A DNA stretch of 59,057 bases from Bacteroidota bacterium (GCA_029560875.1 JAKQKB010000115.1:1-59057), one strand, 5' to 3'. Positions 43,397 to 52,093 are shown, counted from the stretch's first letter. Made by a program: numbers and translations. The notes: generated by a model not told the origin, from the letters alone.

Positions 43397-44713
43397 ATGA
43401 AAAAGGGATTATTAAAATATTTAATTGGCGCTTTAGTGGTGCTAATAATTATAGCTGTAGTAGGAAAAAAGAAAGGTTGGTTTGGCAAACCTCAAACAAT
43501 ATCGGTTTTTGTTGAAAAGCCTGAAAAAAGAACTATTACAGAAGCCATAACTGCCAATGGTAAAATTCAGCCAGAGGTAGAGATTAAACTCAGTTCCGAG
43601 GTTTCGGGCGAGATTATTGAACTACCCGTGAAGGAAGGAAACTGGGTTGAAAAAGGACAACTGTTGGTTAGAATTAAGCCCGATACCTATATTTCGTACA
43701 AGGAAAGAGCAATTGCTTCTGTTAACTCGGCCAATGCAAGACTCACTCAGGCTCAAGCACAAATGAATCAAAGTGAATTAGCATTCAAGCGTAGCAAACA
43801 ACTTTATGACCAAAAGGCCATTTCGGAGTCGGATTTTGAAGCCGCTAAAACCAACTTCGAGGTAGCTCAATCAGAACTTAAGGCAGCCAGTTTTAATGTT
43901 GAGAGCGCACAAGCTTCGCTTAAAGAAGCAGAGGAGAATTTACGCAAAACATCTATTTTCTCACCAATATCAGGAACCGTATCAAAATTGAACGTAGAGC
44001 TTGGCGAAAGGGTACTCGGTACAATTCAATTTGCTGGTACAGAAATTATGCGTATTGCAAACCTCAATAGAATGGAAGCGCGCGTTAGCGTTAACGAAAA
44101 CGATATTGTAAAGGTTAAAATTGGCGATACGGCTTTGATTGAAATTGATGCATACCTTGATAGAAAGTTCAAGGGTATTGTAACCCAAATTGCAAACTCC
44201 GCTAACATTACAGGTGTTACAACAGATCAGGTTACCAGCTTTGAGGTTCGTGCTTTCATCCTCGAAAACTCATACAAAGACTTGATTTCCGATAAACTCC
44301 AAAGCCCATTCCGTCCAGGAATGTCAACTACTGTTGATATTTTAACTCAAACCCGGGAGAATGTACTTACCATTCCAATTCAGGCCGTAACAGTTAGGGT
44401 TGACTCGTCCATGAATGCCAAAACTGGTTTCCAAAAAGAGGGGGAACAAAAAGTAGAAAATACTGCAACAGTGGCTAAAAACGATAAACCCAAAGAAATA
44501 GTGTTTATCACAAAAGGCGATTCAGCAAAAATTGTTGAGGTTAAAACAGGGATTCAGGATAACCAGTTTATTGAAATTACCGAAGGTCTAACTGGCGACG
44601 AAGAAGTAGTAACTGCGCCCTATAGTGCAATTTCGCGCAAACTTAAAGATAAAATGCTGATTAAAAAGGCTAAAACAAAAGAAGAGTTATTCAAAGAAGA
44701 TAGCAAAAAGTAG
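43397..44713 (+). CDS. HlyD/MacA-type periplasmic adaptor
   Basis: 438 residues. One N-terminal membrane anchor (YLIGALVVLIIIAVVG) is followed by the first lipoyl half (ANGKIQPEVEIKLSSEVSGE and VKEGNWVEKGQLLVRI). A coiled-coil hairpin (~95-185) comes next, then the second lipoyl half (TSIFSPISGTVSKLNVELGE), a beta-barrel domain, and a membrane-proximal domain with GLTGDEEVVTAPYSAI. It bridges TolC and an inner-membrane transporter. MacA-type adaptors usually precede macB ABC genes; here transcription stops at a strong hairpin instead, so the pump must be encoded elsewhere. Confidence 0.92.
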   Translation: MKKGLLKYLIGALVVLIIIAVVGKKKGWFGKPQTISVFVEKPEKRTITEAITANGKIQPEVEIKLSSEVSGEIIELPVKEGNWVEKGQLLVRIKPDTYISYKERAIASVNSANARLTQAQAQMNQSELAFKRSKQLYDQKAISESDFEAAKTNFEVAQSELKAASFNVESAQASLKEAEENLRKTSIFSPISGTVSKLNVELGERVLGTIQFAGTEIMRIANLNRMEARVSVNENDIVKVKIGDTALIEIDAYLDRKFKGIVTQIANSANITGVTTDQVTSFEVRAFILENSYKDLISDKLQSPFRPGMSTTVDILTQTRENVLTIPIQAVTVRVDSSMNAKTGFQKEGEQKVENTATVAKNDKPKEIVFITKGDSAKIVEVKTGIQDNQFIEITEGLTGDEEVVTAPYSAISRKLKDKMLIKKAKTKEELFKEDSKK

Positions 44714-44733
44714 TATTAAACCATAAATAGAGC

Positions 44734-44769
44734 AAAACCAGAGCGATTCGTTAATCGTTCTGGTTTTTT
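44734..44769 (+). terminator. Terminator after the efflux operon
   Basis: AAAACCAGAGCGATT (44734-44748), loop CGTT, AATCGTTCTGGTTTT (44753-44767). This is a 15-bp stem with one G-U pair, then more Ts. Confidence 0.92.
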
Positions 44770-44783
44770 GTTTTTAACAATGC

Positions 44784-44791
44784 TATATTTG
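44784..44791 (+). promoter_or_regulatory. Promoter -7 box of tsaB
   Basis: TATATTTG, a full TAnnTTTG match, 62 bases before the ATG. The -33 position would fall inside the preceding terminator stem, so the two elements are packed together. Confidence 0.5.
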
Positions 44792-44853
44792 CAAGTCATT
44801 ATTGGAGTTAATGAGAATTAATCAACAATTATCTTTTTTCTAGAATGTAGCGT

Positions 44854-45567
44854 ATGACACATATTCTTTGTATTGAAACAGGAACAACCGTTTGCTCGGT
44901 AGCATTGGGTAACGAAAAAGGTGTGTTGGGTTACAAAGAAGTGGCCGATTCAAAATCGCACGCATCGGAGCTCTCGGTGTTCATTCAGGACTTGTTGAAA
45001 GAACTCTCATTCAACATAAAGGATATTGATGCAATTGCCGTTAGCAAAGGTCCTGGCTCATACACGGGTTTACGCATAGGGGTTTCGCTAGCCAAAGGAA
45101 TTTGCTTTGCCCTCAACAAGCCATTAATCGCAATCGGAAGTTTGGAGTCTATGGTTTATGGGGTTAACGATATAGTTACCCAACAAAAACTTGATAGTTC
45201 TCAATTTTTTTGCCCAATGATTGACGCTCGCAGAATGGAGGTTTACTCAGCTCTTTTCGACAATGAAAAGAATAGAATGACCGATGTAAGTGCAATTATT
45301 GTAGAAGCGGAAACGTTTAATGAACAACTACAATCAAAAAAAATTGTTTTCTTTGGTAATGGTGCATCTAAATGTAAATCTGTTATTTCAAACCAAAATG
45401 CTATCTTTATCGATAATTTTGAGCCGTCGGCACGCTTTATGCTACCACTTGCTATAAAAGCCTATAATGATGAGAGATTTGAGGATATTGCATACTTTGA
45501 ACCGTTCTACCTTAAGGATTTTGTTGCCATTAAGGCCAAGAACAAAGTTCTGCCCGGAAACCAATAA
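44854..45567 (+). CDS. tsaB: tRNA threonylcarbamoyladenosine biosynthesis protein TsaB
   Basis: 237 residues. TsaB is the scaffold partner of TsaD in t6A37 modification of ANN-decoding tRNAs. Signature blocks are ILCIETGTTVCSVALG at the N-terminus, SKSHASELSVFI, and DAIAVSKGPGSYTGLRIGVS with the GPGSYTGLR motif. IDARRMEVYSALF follows in the middle. A DUF3108 gene overlaps or abuts its 3' end. Confidence 0.95.
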   Translation: MTHILCIETGTTVCSVALGNEKGVLGYKEVADSKSHASELSVFIQDLLKELSFNIKDIDAIAVSKGPGSYTGLRIGVSLAKGICFALNKPLIAIGSLESMVYGVNDIVTQQKLDSSQFFCPMIDARRMEVYSALFDNEKNRMTDVSAIIVEAETFNEQLQSKKIVFFGNGASKCKSVISNQNAIFIDNFEPSARFMLPLAIKAYNDERFEDIAYFEPFYLKDFVAIKAKNKVLPGNQ

Positions 45568-45577
45568 CTACAATAGG

Positions 45578-46357
45578 TTGACACTTGCCTCAACCCTAAT
45601 TTTTATACTTTTTGTAACAACCAATTCCTTCGCTCAAGTACAAAAAGCGTTTACACCTGGCGAAAAGTTGAAGTATAAGATTTATTATGGTTTTATAAAT
45701 GCAGGTGAAGCGGTTTTGGAGGTAAGAAAAGGTGATTACGAAGGAAAAGAGGCCAATCATCTTTATTTGAATGGACGAACAACTGGGCTTGCCAATACAC
45801 TTTACAACGTAAATGATACTTACCAGAGTTTTACTAATCCCGAAACCGACTGGCCATACTACTCCATCAGAGATATCCATGAAGGTAGTTATAAACACTA
45901 CAGTACTCAGGTTTTCGACCACTGGAGTAGGGAGGATTCATCAATTGTAAACAGTACAATTACTGGTGAGGTTGTTGTTGTCAAGGGCTGTCAGGATATT
46001 CTATCGTCGTTCTACTATTTGCGCAATCTAGTTCTAAAGGCACCTCCACAAAAAGACCAACTTTATGTGGTAGATTCATATTTTACCGATGAGAAGTACC
46101 CTTTAATGGTTCGATTTAAGGGTTACGAAACGGTTAAAACAAAGGTTGGTGAAATCCATTGTATGAAATTTATGCCTGTTGTACTAACTGGACGCGTTTT
46201 CAAGTCAAAGGACGATATGACTATTTGGTTCTCCAACGATGAAAACTTTATACCCATTCGTATCCGCTTTGAGATTTTTGTAGGTTCGGTTTACTGCGAC
46301 TTAGTTAGTTATTCTGGATTAAACAACCCATTCAAATCTATCAAAAAGAAAAACTAG
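45578..46357 (+). CDS. DUF3108 exported protein
   Basis: About 259 residues from the TTG at 45578. The hydrophobic signal (LASTLIFILFVTTNSFAQ) is followed by AFTPGEKLKYKIYYGFINAG, the standard DUF3108 opening, with VKTKVGEIHCMKFMPV and MTIWFSNDENFIPIRIR later. The family is periplasmic and its function is not settled. The start is unclear. An ATG at 45467 would overlap tsaB by 101 bases; TTGs at 45521 and 45524 overlap it by 44-47 bases; TTG 45578 avoids overlap but leaves no positive charge before the signal core. Translational coupling to tsaB is likely whichever is used. Confidence 0.78.
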   Translation: MTLASTLIFILFVTTNSFAQVQKAFTPGEKLKYKIYYGFINAGEAVLEVRKGDYEGKEANHLYLNGRTTGLANTLYNVNDTYQSFTNPETDWPYYSIRDIHEGSYKHYSTQVFDHWSREDSSIVNSTITGEVVVVKGCQDILSSFYYLRNLVLKAPPQKDQLYVVDSYFTDEKYPLMVRFKGYETVKTKVGEIHCMKFMPVVLTGRVFKSKDDMTIWFSNDENFIPIRIRFEIFVGSVYCDLVSYSGLNNPFKSIKKKN

Positions 46358-46444
46358 TTTGAATCGCTATGTTTTTCATGAATCTAAACAATCTATGTGC
46401 AAAATAATCTCCTCATTTTTCAACAAAAAAATGTAAAGTGATTA

Positions 46445-46475
46445 TTTGTTTGCTACAAATAAATAATTATCTTTA
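46445..46475 (+). promoter_or_regulatory. Promoter of the first tandem lipoprotein
   Basis: TTTG (46445-46448), 19 bases, TATCTTTA (46468-46475), one mismatch in the -7 box, 30 bases before the ATG. Confidence 0.5.
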
Positions 46476-46505
46476 TTTTAATAATCCCATAACTTAATCA
46501 AGATT

Positions 46506-47045
46506 ATGAAAAAATTATTTCTGATTTTTTTATCATTAACAACGATTTTCGTTTCGTTTACTGCTTGTGAGAAAGAAGATGGAAAACTGACAGGAGTAAA
46601 TGTTGTTTCTTTTACTGGAGATCTTGTGATTGGTAATAAAACCTATACAAATCCCACCTTTGATCTTGGGGATCCTAATGAACACATTGCCTATACAAGA
46701 CCTCAATATAATAAAAATTCAGTGGTTAATATTATCAAAATGGAGCCATGGGATATAATAAATCTTCCCGATGATCTTGTTTTTAATTACAATTTCGATA
46801 TCGAAACAGATAAAGTTGGAGTAGCTGAATCTGATGGTTATATCGAAATTTCTATAGATGATAGTGAAGAGGGAGTATGGCTAAGTGGTTCTTTTACAAC
46901 AACTATTACAAAAATTGAAGATATTGGTGGATATATTGAAGGCACCTACACAGGTTCATTCTTCCTCTCCAACAAGAAAGAAAATCCAATCATCGTTGAT
47001 GGTATTTTTAAAGTTAAACGAATTGCAAATCCTGCACCCTTCTAA
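46506..47045 (+). CDS. Tandem lipoprotein family member 1, function unknown
   Basis: 179 residues. The signal peptide ends in a lipobox, SFTAC, followed by acidic EKEDG, so it is a lipoprotein and may be exported to the surface. The mature part shares two blocks with the next two genes: FDLGDPNEH near residue 53, and GGYIEGTYTGSF followed by IFKVKRIANP at the C-terminus. The fold looks all-beta, about 150 residues. No known family is recognised. It is the first of three paralogues in a row within 1.8 kb and the most divergent in its middle. A binding or surface-assembly role is possible, but nothing in the sequence fixes it. Confidence 0.78.
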   Translation: MKKLFLIFLSLTTIFVSFTACEKEDGKLTGVNVVSFTGDLVIGNKTYTNPTFDLGDPNEHIAYTRPQYNKNSVVNIIKMEPWDIINLPDDLVFNYNFDIETDKVGVAESDGYIEISIDDSEEGVWLSGSFTTTITKIEDIGGYIEGTYTGSFFLSNKKENPIIVDGIFKVKRIANPAPF

Positions 47046-47100
47046 ACCCTATTCAAGTTTTATTTTATAATCAGGTTTGAAAATCTTATTATACTTATCA

Positions 47101-47631
47101 ATGAAAAAAATTATAGTTCTAATTGCAATGTTTGCCTTGGTAGGTACAACATTTGTTTCCTGCAACAAGGACGACGAAGAGTCGCTTCCTAACTATATTT
47201 CTATAAATGGCGATATTTTTGTTAACGAAACCTTAACCTATTTTAGTCCAACGTTCAATCTTGGAGATCCCGACGATCATTTTGGACAATACGAATCTAG
47301 TTTATCCTCAGATAACAGTATTCTTATAGGTTTTAAGAACGGTAATTTCAGTATCGGAGATGGTTACCTTTTAGAGTATAATCTGCGACTATTCCCTGAT
47401 CAGAAATCGGCTTCTCTTGGCCAAATTAGTATAGAAATATACAAAGAAGGTGAGTCTGGGATCGGTCTTGGCTCTCAAGAAATCGAGGTTAAAATAATAT
47501 CCATCGGAGAGGTTGGGGAATACATTGAAGGAACATATCAGGGAGTTATTTACCCGAAGAAAAGTGATGGGTATTCTGTACAGGGAAGATTTAAGGTTAA
47601 ACACATTAACAATCCAAATATTGCTAAATAA
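47101..47631 (+). CDS. Tandem lipoprotein family member 2, function unknown
   Basis: 176 residues from the ATG at 47101; a TTG at 47077 extends the frame but would misplace the signal. The signal KKIIVLIAMFALVGTTFVSC ends in a lipobox with NKDDEE after it. The core has FNLGDPDDHFG, and the end has GEYIEGTYQGVI and GRFKVKHINNP. The signal peptide is nearly identical to that of member 3 (LIAMFALVGTTFVAC), more so than the mature parts. That suggests these two copies are the closer pair or have undergone conversion. The gap to member 1 is 55 bases, probably one transcript. Confidence 0.78.
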   Translation: MKKIIVLIAMFALVGTTFVSCNKDDEESLPNYISINGDIFVNETLTYFSPTFNLGDPDDHFGQYESSLSSDNSILIGFKNGNFSIGDGYLLEYNLRLFPDQKSASLGQISIEIYKEGESGIGLGSQEIEVKIISIGEVGEYIEGTYQGVIYPKKSDGYSVQGRFKVKHINNPNIAK

Positions 47632-47754
47632 CCCTACGGAGAAATCATCAGCAACTAGGCTATCTTTTCAAATCCAGATATTTTTGATTATTTGAATATT
47701 AACATATAATTATTACTTTTAAACAATAAATTTACTAATCATAAAAATTTTACC

Positions 47755-48294
47755 ATGAAAAAACTACTTACATTAATTGCAATGTTTGCCCTAGTGGGTA
47801 CAACATTTGTAGCATGCGAGAAGGATGACGAGTCTGCAAGCAACACCATAACCATTACAGGAACTGTTAATGTTGGGCAGAAAGAACTTATCGATCCCTC
47901 CTTTAACCTTGGCGATCCTGAGAACCATGTAGGTTTCTTGACAACCTTTGACAAAGCCGAAGCCAATGCAATGATTATTGAACCTGCTGACTTTATTAGT
48001 CTGGGCGATAACTTGTATTTGGACTACGAAATGGAAATTCGTTCTGCCGAGGTAGGCCAAACAACAATGTATTGTAATGTAAGTATCTATGAGGGTATAC
48101 CTTATGACAAATCTTACAATTTCTATGTTTATTCTAGTGAGGTTGCTGTTAACATAACAAAAGTTGGAGATGTTGGCGAGTATATTGAGGGAACCTACGA
48201 AGGCGAATTTGGTGTACCAACTAAAACTGAGATTCCTACCTACCAGATTAAAGGTAAATTCAAGGTTAAACGTATTGTACCTGAACGCCTTTAA
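47755..48294 (+). CDS. Tandem lipoprotein family member 3, function unknown
   Basis: 179 residues. Signal KKLLTLIAMFALVGTTFVAC with lipobox Cys and an acidic EKDDES tail signature. Shared family blocks are FNLGDPENHVGF and GEYIEGTYEGEF, ending with KGKFKVKRIVPE. It lies 123 bases after member 2, with an AT-rich gap that could hold a promoter, although no clear TAnnTTTG box is seen. A strong terminator follows, closing the three-gene group. Confidence 0.78.
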   Translation: MKKLLTLIAMFALVGTTFVACEKDDESASNTITITGTVNVGQKELIDPSFNLGDPENHVGFLTTFDKAEANAMIIEPADFISLGDNLYLDYEMEIRSAEVGQTTMYCNVSIYEGIPYDKSYNFYVYSSEVAVNITKVGDVGEYIEGTYEGEFGVPTKTEIPTYQIKGKFKVKRIVPERL

Positions 48295-48348
48295 ATAGTT
48301 TAAGGAGTTTTATAAATCAATAATCTACACTGAATTAAGATTAATTAC

Positions 48349-48371
48349 AAGGTGGCAAGTGCCACCTTTTT
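48349..48371 (+). terminator. Terminator after the lipoprotein group
   Basis: AAGGTGGC (48349-48356), loop AAGT, GCCACCTT (48361-48368), then Ts. Confidence 0.9.
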
Positions 48372-48404
48372 CCGTTTTATGCCATTTATTTGATACTAGC
48401 AGTA

Positions 48405-48412
48405 TATCTTTG
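48405..48412 (+). promoter_or_regulatory. Promoter -7 box of the U32 gene
   Basis: TATCTTTG, a full TAnnTTTG match, 19 bases before the ATG at 48432. This fixes the start and argues against a longer frame beginning at 48390. Confidence 0.6.
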
Positions 48413-48431
48413 CAGTGCAAAACAAAACAAT

Positions 48432-49676
48432 ATGATTAATCGCTCAGAAATTGAGGTAATGGCGCCAGCAGGCAACTTTGAGTCGCTTATGGCTGCCATC
48501 CAGGGAGGTGCTAATTCGGTGTATTTTGGTGTTGGTCACCTCAATATGAGGGCAAAGTCAACAGTTAATTTTACGGCCAACGACCTTGCCGAAATTGTGA
48601 ATATTTGTTCGCAGCATAACGTAAAAACATACTTAACAGTAAACACCGTTCTATACGACCACGATCTTGAGCCTATGCACAACATTATTGATGCTGCAGC
48701 AAAGGCAGGTGTTACGGCTATTATTGCATCTGACCAAGCGGCGATGCTATATGCCCGCGAAAAGGGCGTTGAAGTTCACCTATCAACCCAACTGAATATC
48801 AGCAACACTCAGGCTTTGCAGTTCTACTCCCAGTGGGCCGATGTGGTTGTACTTGCACGCGAACTCTCGGTGGATCAAGTTAAGGTTATTGCTCAAAATA
48901 TTGATAAGTACGATATAAAAGGACCATCGGGTAAGCGAATAAAAATTGAGATGTTTGCTCACGGTGCGCTTTGTATGGCTATATCGGGCAAGTGCTACCT
49001 AAGTCTTCACGAGGCTAATGCCTCTGCGAATAGAGGTGCGTGTATTCAAATTTGCAGGCGTTCGTACACCGTTACCGACAACGAAACAGGCGCTCAACTT
49101 GAAGTTGATAATGAGTACATAATGTCGCCCAAGGATTTGTGCACAATTAACTTCTTGGATAAAGTTATTGGTGCTGGTGTTAGAGTGTTAAAAATAGAGG
49201 GTCGTGCGCGTTCTGCTGAGTACGTAAAAACGGTTGTAAAATGTTACGATGAGGCTGTAAATTCTATTGTTGATGGAACTTACAATCAGCAGAAAATTGA
49301 TGGCTGGATGGAGCGTTTATCATCTGTATTCAACCGTGGTTTTTGGGATGGCTATTACTTAGGCCGTAAACTAGGCGAGTGGAGTAATGTTTACGGTAGC
49401 AAGGCAACCGAGAAAAAACAATACGTTGGGAAAATCACCAATTACTTCTCAAACTTGGGTGTTGCCGAGGTTTTGGTGGAAGCATCGGAACTTTACCTCA
49501 ACGATAAAATTCTAATCCTTGGCCCTACAACTGGAGTTGTTGAGGATACTGTTCGCGAGATTCAGGTCGATGAAAAACCTGCAGAATTTTCGCCAAAAGG
49601 AATTAAGTGCTCCATTCCTGTTAAGGAAAAGGTTCGCAGAAACGATAAACTTTATAGGATAATTAAGGCGGAGTAG
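48432..49676 (+). CDS. U32 family protein, TrhP/YegQ-like
   Basis: 414 residues. It starts MINRSEIEVMAPAGNFESLM, as U32 proteins do, followed by GGANSVYFGVGHLNMR. The characteristic cysteines are present: HGALCMAISGKCYLS, NRGACIQICRRSY and SPKDLC, the metal-cluster pattern of the family. The family name says collagenase, but E. coli YegQ (TrhP) functions in 5-hydroxyuridine formation at tRNA position 34, and this sequence resembles that group. RARSAEYVKTVVKCY is also a family block. Its start is set by the promoter box at 48405. It is a single gene, with a hairpin (49693-49710) but no T-run after it. Confidence 0.87.
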   Translation: MINRSEIEVMAPAGNFESLMAAIQGGANSVYFGVGHLNMRAKSTVNFTANDLAEIVNICSQHNVKTYLTVNTVLYDHDLEPMHNIIDAAAKAGVTAIIASDQAAMLYAREKGVEVHLSTQLNISNTQALQFYSQWADVVVLARELSVDQVKVIAQNIDKYDIKGPSGKRIKIEMFAHGALCMAISGKCYLSLHEANASANRGACIQICRRSYTVTDNETGAQLEVDNEYIMSPKDLCTINFLDKVIGAGVRVLKIEGRARSAEYVKTVVKCYDEAVNSIVDGTYNQQKIDGWMERLSSVFNRGFWDGYYLGRKLGEWSNVYGSKATEKKQYVGKITNYFSNLGVAEVLVEASELYLNDKILILGPTTGVVEDTVREIQVDEKPAEFSPKGIKCSIPVKEKVRRNDKLYRIIKAE

Positions 49677-49763
49677 ATAGGAAGTTAAAGGTGCAGAAAA
49701 GAGTTTCTGCCCATAAACATCTTCTCAAACAACGAACAACGATAAACGAACAACTAAAAAGCA

Positions 49764-49771
49764 TATATTTG
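49764..49771 (+). promoter_or_regulatory. Promoter -7 box of the DUF4254-GT9-ferredoxin operon
   Basis: TATATTTG, a full TAnnTTTG match, 22 bases before the ATG at 49794. Confidence 0.6.
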
Positions 49772-49793
49772 CATAACTAAAATCATAAACGAT

Positions 49794-50408
49794 ATGACTT
49801 TCAGCGAACTTTGCAATAAGATTTTTTGGGACTGCACAACCCATTACCACACAATGGACAATGTAGATGCCACCCCAACAATTCCTTACAAACAAGGAAC
49901 AATTGAGTTTTCACTTTTCACCAAAAACTGGATTGATGCTGTTCAGTGGCATTTGGAGGATATTATCCGCGATCCAAACATTAACCCGGTTGATGCACTT
50001 GCCCTAAAACGTAGGATTGACGCTTCAAATCAGGATCGTACCGATTTGGTTGAGATGATTGATAGTTACTTCCTCGAAAAATACAAGGATGCAAAACCAT
50101 TGGCAGTTGCTACTATCAACACTGAAAGTCCTGCTTGGGCGGTTGACCGTCTTTCAATCCTTGCGCTGAAAATCTACCACATGCAGCAAGAAGTTATTCG
50201 CACCGATGTTTCAAAAGATCACCTCGATAAATGCCAAACCAAGCTAAATATTCTGCTTGATCAAAAGAAAGATCTTTCATCAGCTATCGATCAACTTCTA
50301 AACGATTTTGAAACAGGCAAAAAATACATGAAGGTTTACAAGCAGATGAAGATGTACAACGACCCAGCGTTGAACCCAGTGCTTTATGCCCAACAAAACA
50401 AAAAATAG
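49794..50408 (+). CDS. DUF4254 protein
   Basis: 204 residues, soluble and helical, without signal peptide. It matches the DUF4254 family as remembered: an N-terminal block with NKIFWDCTTHYH, the DAVQWHLEDIIRDPNINP stretch, LKRRIDASNQDRTDLVE in the centre, and a C-terminal coiled-coil with MKVYKQMKMYNDPAL. The family is typically beside a GT9 glycosyltransferase in Bacteroidota, as here: its last 23 bases overlap the start of the GT9 gene. That points to a shared role in cell-surface glycan synthesis. No catalytic motif is visible. Confidence 0.82.
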   Translation: MTFSELCNKIFWDCTTHYHTMDNVDATPTIPYKQGTIEFSLFTKNWIDAVQWHLEDIIRDPNINPVDALALKRRIDASNQDRTDLVEMIDSYFLEKYKDAKPLAVATINTESPAWAVDRLSILALKIYHMQQEVIRTDVSKDHLDKCQTKLNILLDQKKDLSSAIDQLLNDFETGKKYMKVYKQMKMYNDPALNPVLYAQQNKK

Positions 50409-51450
50409 CGTACCTCAAAAGGTTTTGGCAATTCGCCTAAGCGCCATTGGCGATGTTGCCATGACGGTACCCTCAATTTGGTCGGTTACCCAGAACAACC
50501 CAAATGTTCAGGTAACATTGGTATCGCAGGGTTTTGCCCGCGATATTGTTGACCAAATACCGGGTGTGCTTTTCTTTGAGGTCGATACAAAAAAACGCCA
50601 CAAGGGATTTTTCGGATTATTCCGACTATTCAACGACCTTAAGCGCTTGGACAGCTACGATGCAATTGCCGATTTGCACGATGTAATCCGAAGTAAGGTC
50701 ATTAGAACCTTATTCCGATTAAATGGCGTTAGGGTAGTTATAATTGACAAAGGACGCAAGGAGAAACGAGAACTTTGCCGCGAGAAAAACAAGAAGTTAA
50801 TTGAATTAAAGTCAACTTTTGAGCGCTACGCCGATGTTTTCCGAAATCTAAACCTAAAGGTTGACGATAGTTTCGATTACTTTTTCCGTGAGGCCCGTTT
50901 ATCAAGCCAAATATCTATTGATTTAGGTTACAAGGAGGGCAACTGGATTGGCATTGCCCCTTTCGCAAAGCATAAGGGTAAAATATATCCATTGGAGTTG
51001 ATGGAGAAAGTTCTTGAAAAACTATCATCTAACAAAACAAATAAGATAATTCTTATTGGCGGTGGTGGACAGGAAAAGGAACTGCTTGAAGGTTGGGCAA
51101 AAAAACACCCCAATACAGTTTCTATTGCTCGAAAATATAGTATCGCCGATGAACTTCAGATAATCTCCAACCTCGATGTGCTGGTTTGTATGGACTCCGC
51201 CAATATGCACTTTGCATCGCTGGTAAACACTCCTGTGGTAAGCGTTTGGGGAGCAACACATCCATACGCTGGGTTTTACGGTTGGAAGCAAAACCCCGAA
51301 AATGCTGTACAAATAGACTTAAACTGCAGACCCTGCTCGGTTTACGGGAATAAACCTTGCTTCCGCAAGGATTACGCCTGCTTAAACAGGATTACACCCG
51401 AACTGGTTCTGAACAAAATAAACACCCTGTTAAATCAACACGTGAGTTGA
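50386..51450 (+). CDS. Glycosyltransferase family 9 (heptosyltransferase-like)
   Basis: 354 residues. The N-terminus VLAIRLSAIGDVAMTVPSIW is the GT9 signature, with the Asp involved in catalysis in SAIGDV. The C-terminal nucleotide-sugar domain shows WIGIAPFAKHKGKIYP, KIILIGGGGQEKELL, SNLDVLVCMDSANMHFASLV and VVSVWGATHPYAGFYGW. GT9 enzymes add heptose or related sugars to the LPS core on the inner membrane face. It overlaps DUF4254 by 23 bases and the downstream ferredoxin by one base, so the three are translated as a unit. Confidence 0.92.
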   Translation: MPNKTKNSVPQKVLAIRLSAIGDVAMTVPSIWSVTQNNPNVQVTLVSQGFARDIVDQIPGVLFFEVDTKKRHKGFFGLFRLFNDLKRLDSYDAIADLHDVIRSKVIRTLFRLNGVRVVIIDKGRKEKRELCREKNKKLIELKSTFERYADVFRNLNLKVDDSFDYFFREARLSSQISIDLGYKEGNWIGIAPFAKHKGKIYPLELMEKVLEKLSSNKTNKIILIGGGGQEKELLEGWAKKHPNTVSIARKYSIADELQIISNLDVLVCMDSANMHFASLVNTPVVSVWGATHPYAGFYGWKQNPENAVQIDLNCRPCSVYGNKPCFRKDYACLNRITPELVLNKINTLLNQHVS

Positions 51451-51689
51451 TGAATTACACAGGCAAACCAAAGGTTATAACAGTACACCGCAACCGATGC
51501 ATTGGTTGCGGTTATTGTTTATCGGTGGAGAATAACTTTTGGGTTATTTCGCCAAACGACGGAAAAATAACCATAAGGGAATTTATCAGTACAAACGAAC
51601 AAACCCTAAAAGTGACGGTTCCTATCGAAATTTTGGATAGTGTAATTGATTCTTGCGAAAACTGCCCTGAGAGCGTGTTTAAACTGTAA
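51450..51689 (+). CDS. Small 4Fe-4S ferredoxin-like protein
   Basis: 79 residues. RCIGCGYC near the N-terminus and SCENCPESVF at the C-terminus give the CxxCxxC plus CP pattern of a single 4Fe-4S cluster. The ATG at 51450 shares a base with the GT9 stop (TGATG); the frame is open further upstream inside GT9, but that part carries no relevant motif. An electron carrier translated together with a surface-sugar transferase is unusual; it may serve an unrelated reductase. It converges on the VF530 gene, leaving 10 bases between stops. Confidence 0.82.
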   Translation: MNYTGKPKVITVHRNRCIGCGYCLSVENNFWVISPNDGKITIREFISTNEQTLKVTVPIEILDSVIDSCENCPESVFKL

Positions 51690-51699
51690 GAAAGTTCTA

Positions 51700-51930
51700 T
51701 TATCCCTTTTTATCTTGGCTTACAGTTTGAATATATAAATCTTCAACCTTTTTCCTAGCCCAAGGCGTTTTGCGCAAAAAAGTAAGGCTCGATTTTACGC
51801 TCGGATTATTGCTAAAGCAGTTAATTCGGATTAAACCGTATAGTTTCTCCCATCCATAGTAATCTACCAAATAGGTAACCACCATTTCGAGGGTTTTGCC
51901 ATGCAGTAAATTGTTGGGCTGAGTAACCAT
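51700..51930 (-). CDS. VF530 (DUF2132) family protein
   Basis: 76 residues. The whole sequence fits this small conserved family: [40 protein letters not shown] and [22 protein letters not shown]530 from Aliivibrio was described structurally as a DNA-binding-type helical protein; its biological role is unclear. It is a single gene on the minus strand. A near-consensus -7 box (TATCTTTA on the minus strand, plus 51951-51958) lies just upstream. Confidence 0.88.
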   Translation of the reverse strand: MVTQPNNLLHGKTLEMVVTYLVDYYGWEKLYGLIRINCFSNNPSVKSSLTFLRKTPWARKKVEDLYIQTVSQDKKG

Positions 51931-52093
51931 TTATAAAGTAAATTAGAGCATAAAGATAGTGGATATTTTAAAACAACTGTGCTCGGTTAACCCTTGTCCT
52001 ATGACGAGTGCAGTTTTATACTTTACACAAAAATGTTGTTGTGTACCAATAATGATGAGTTATAAAAAACGTACGCATCAGAAAAAAACCCCC

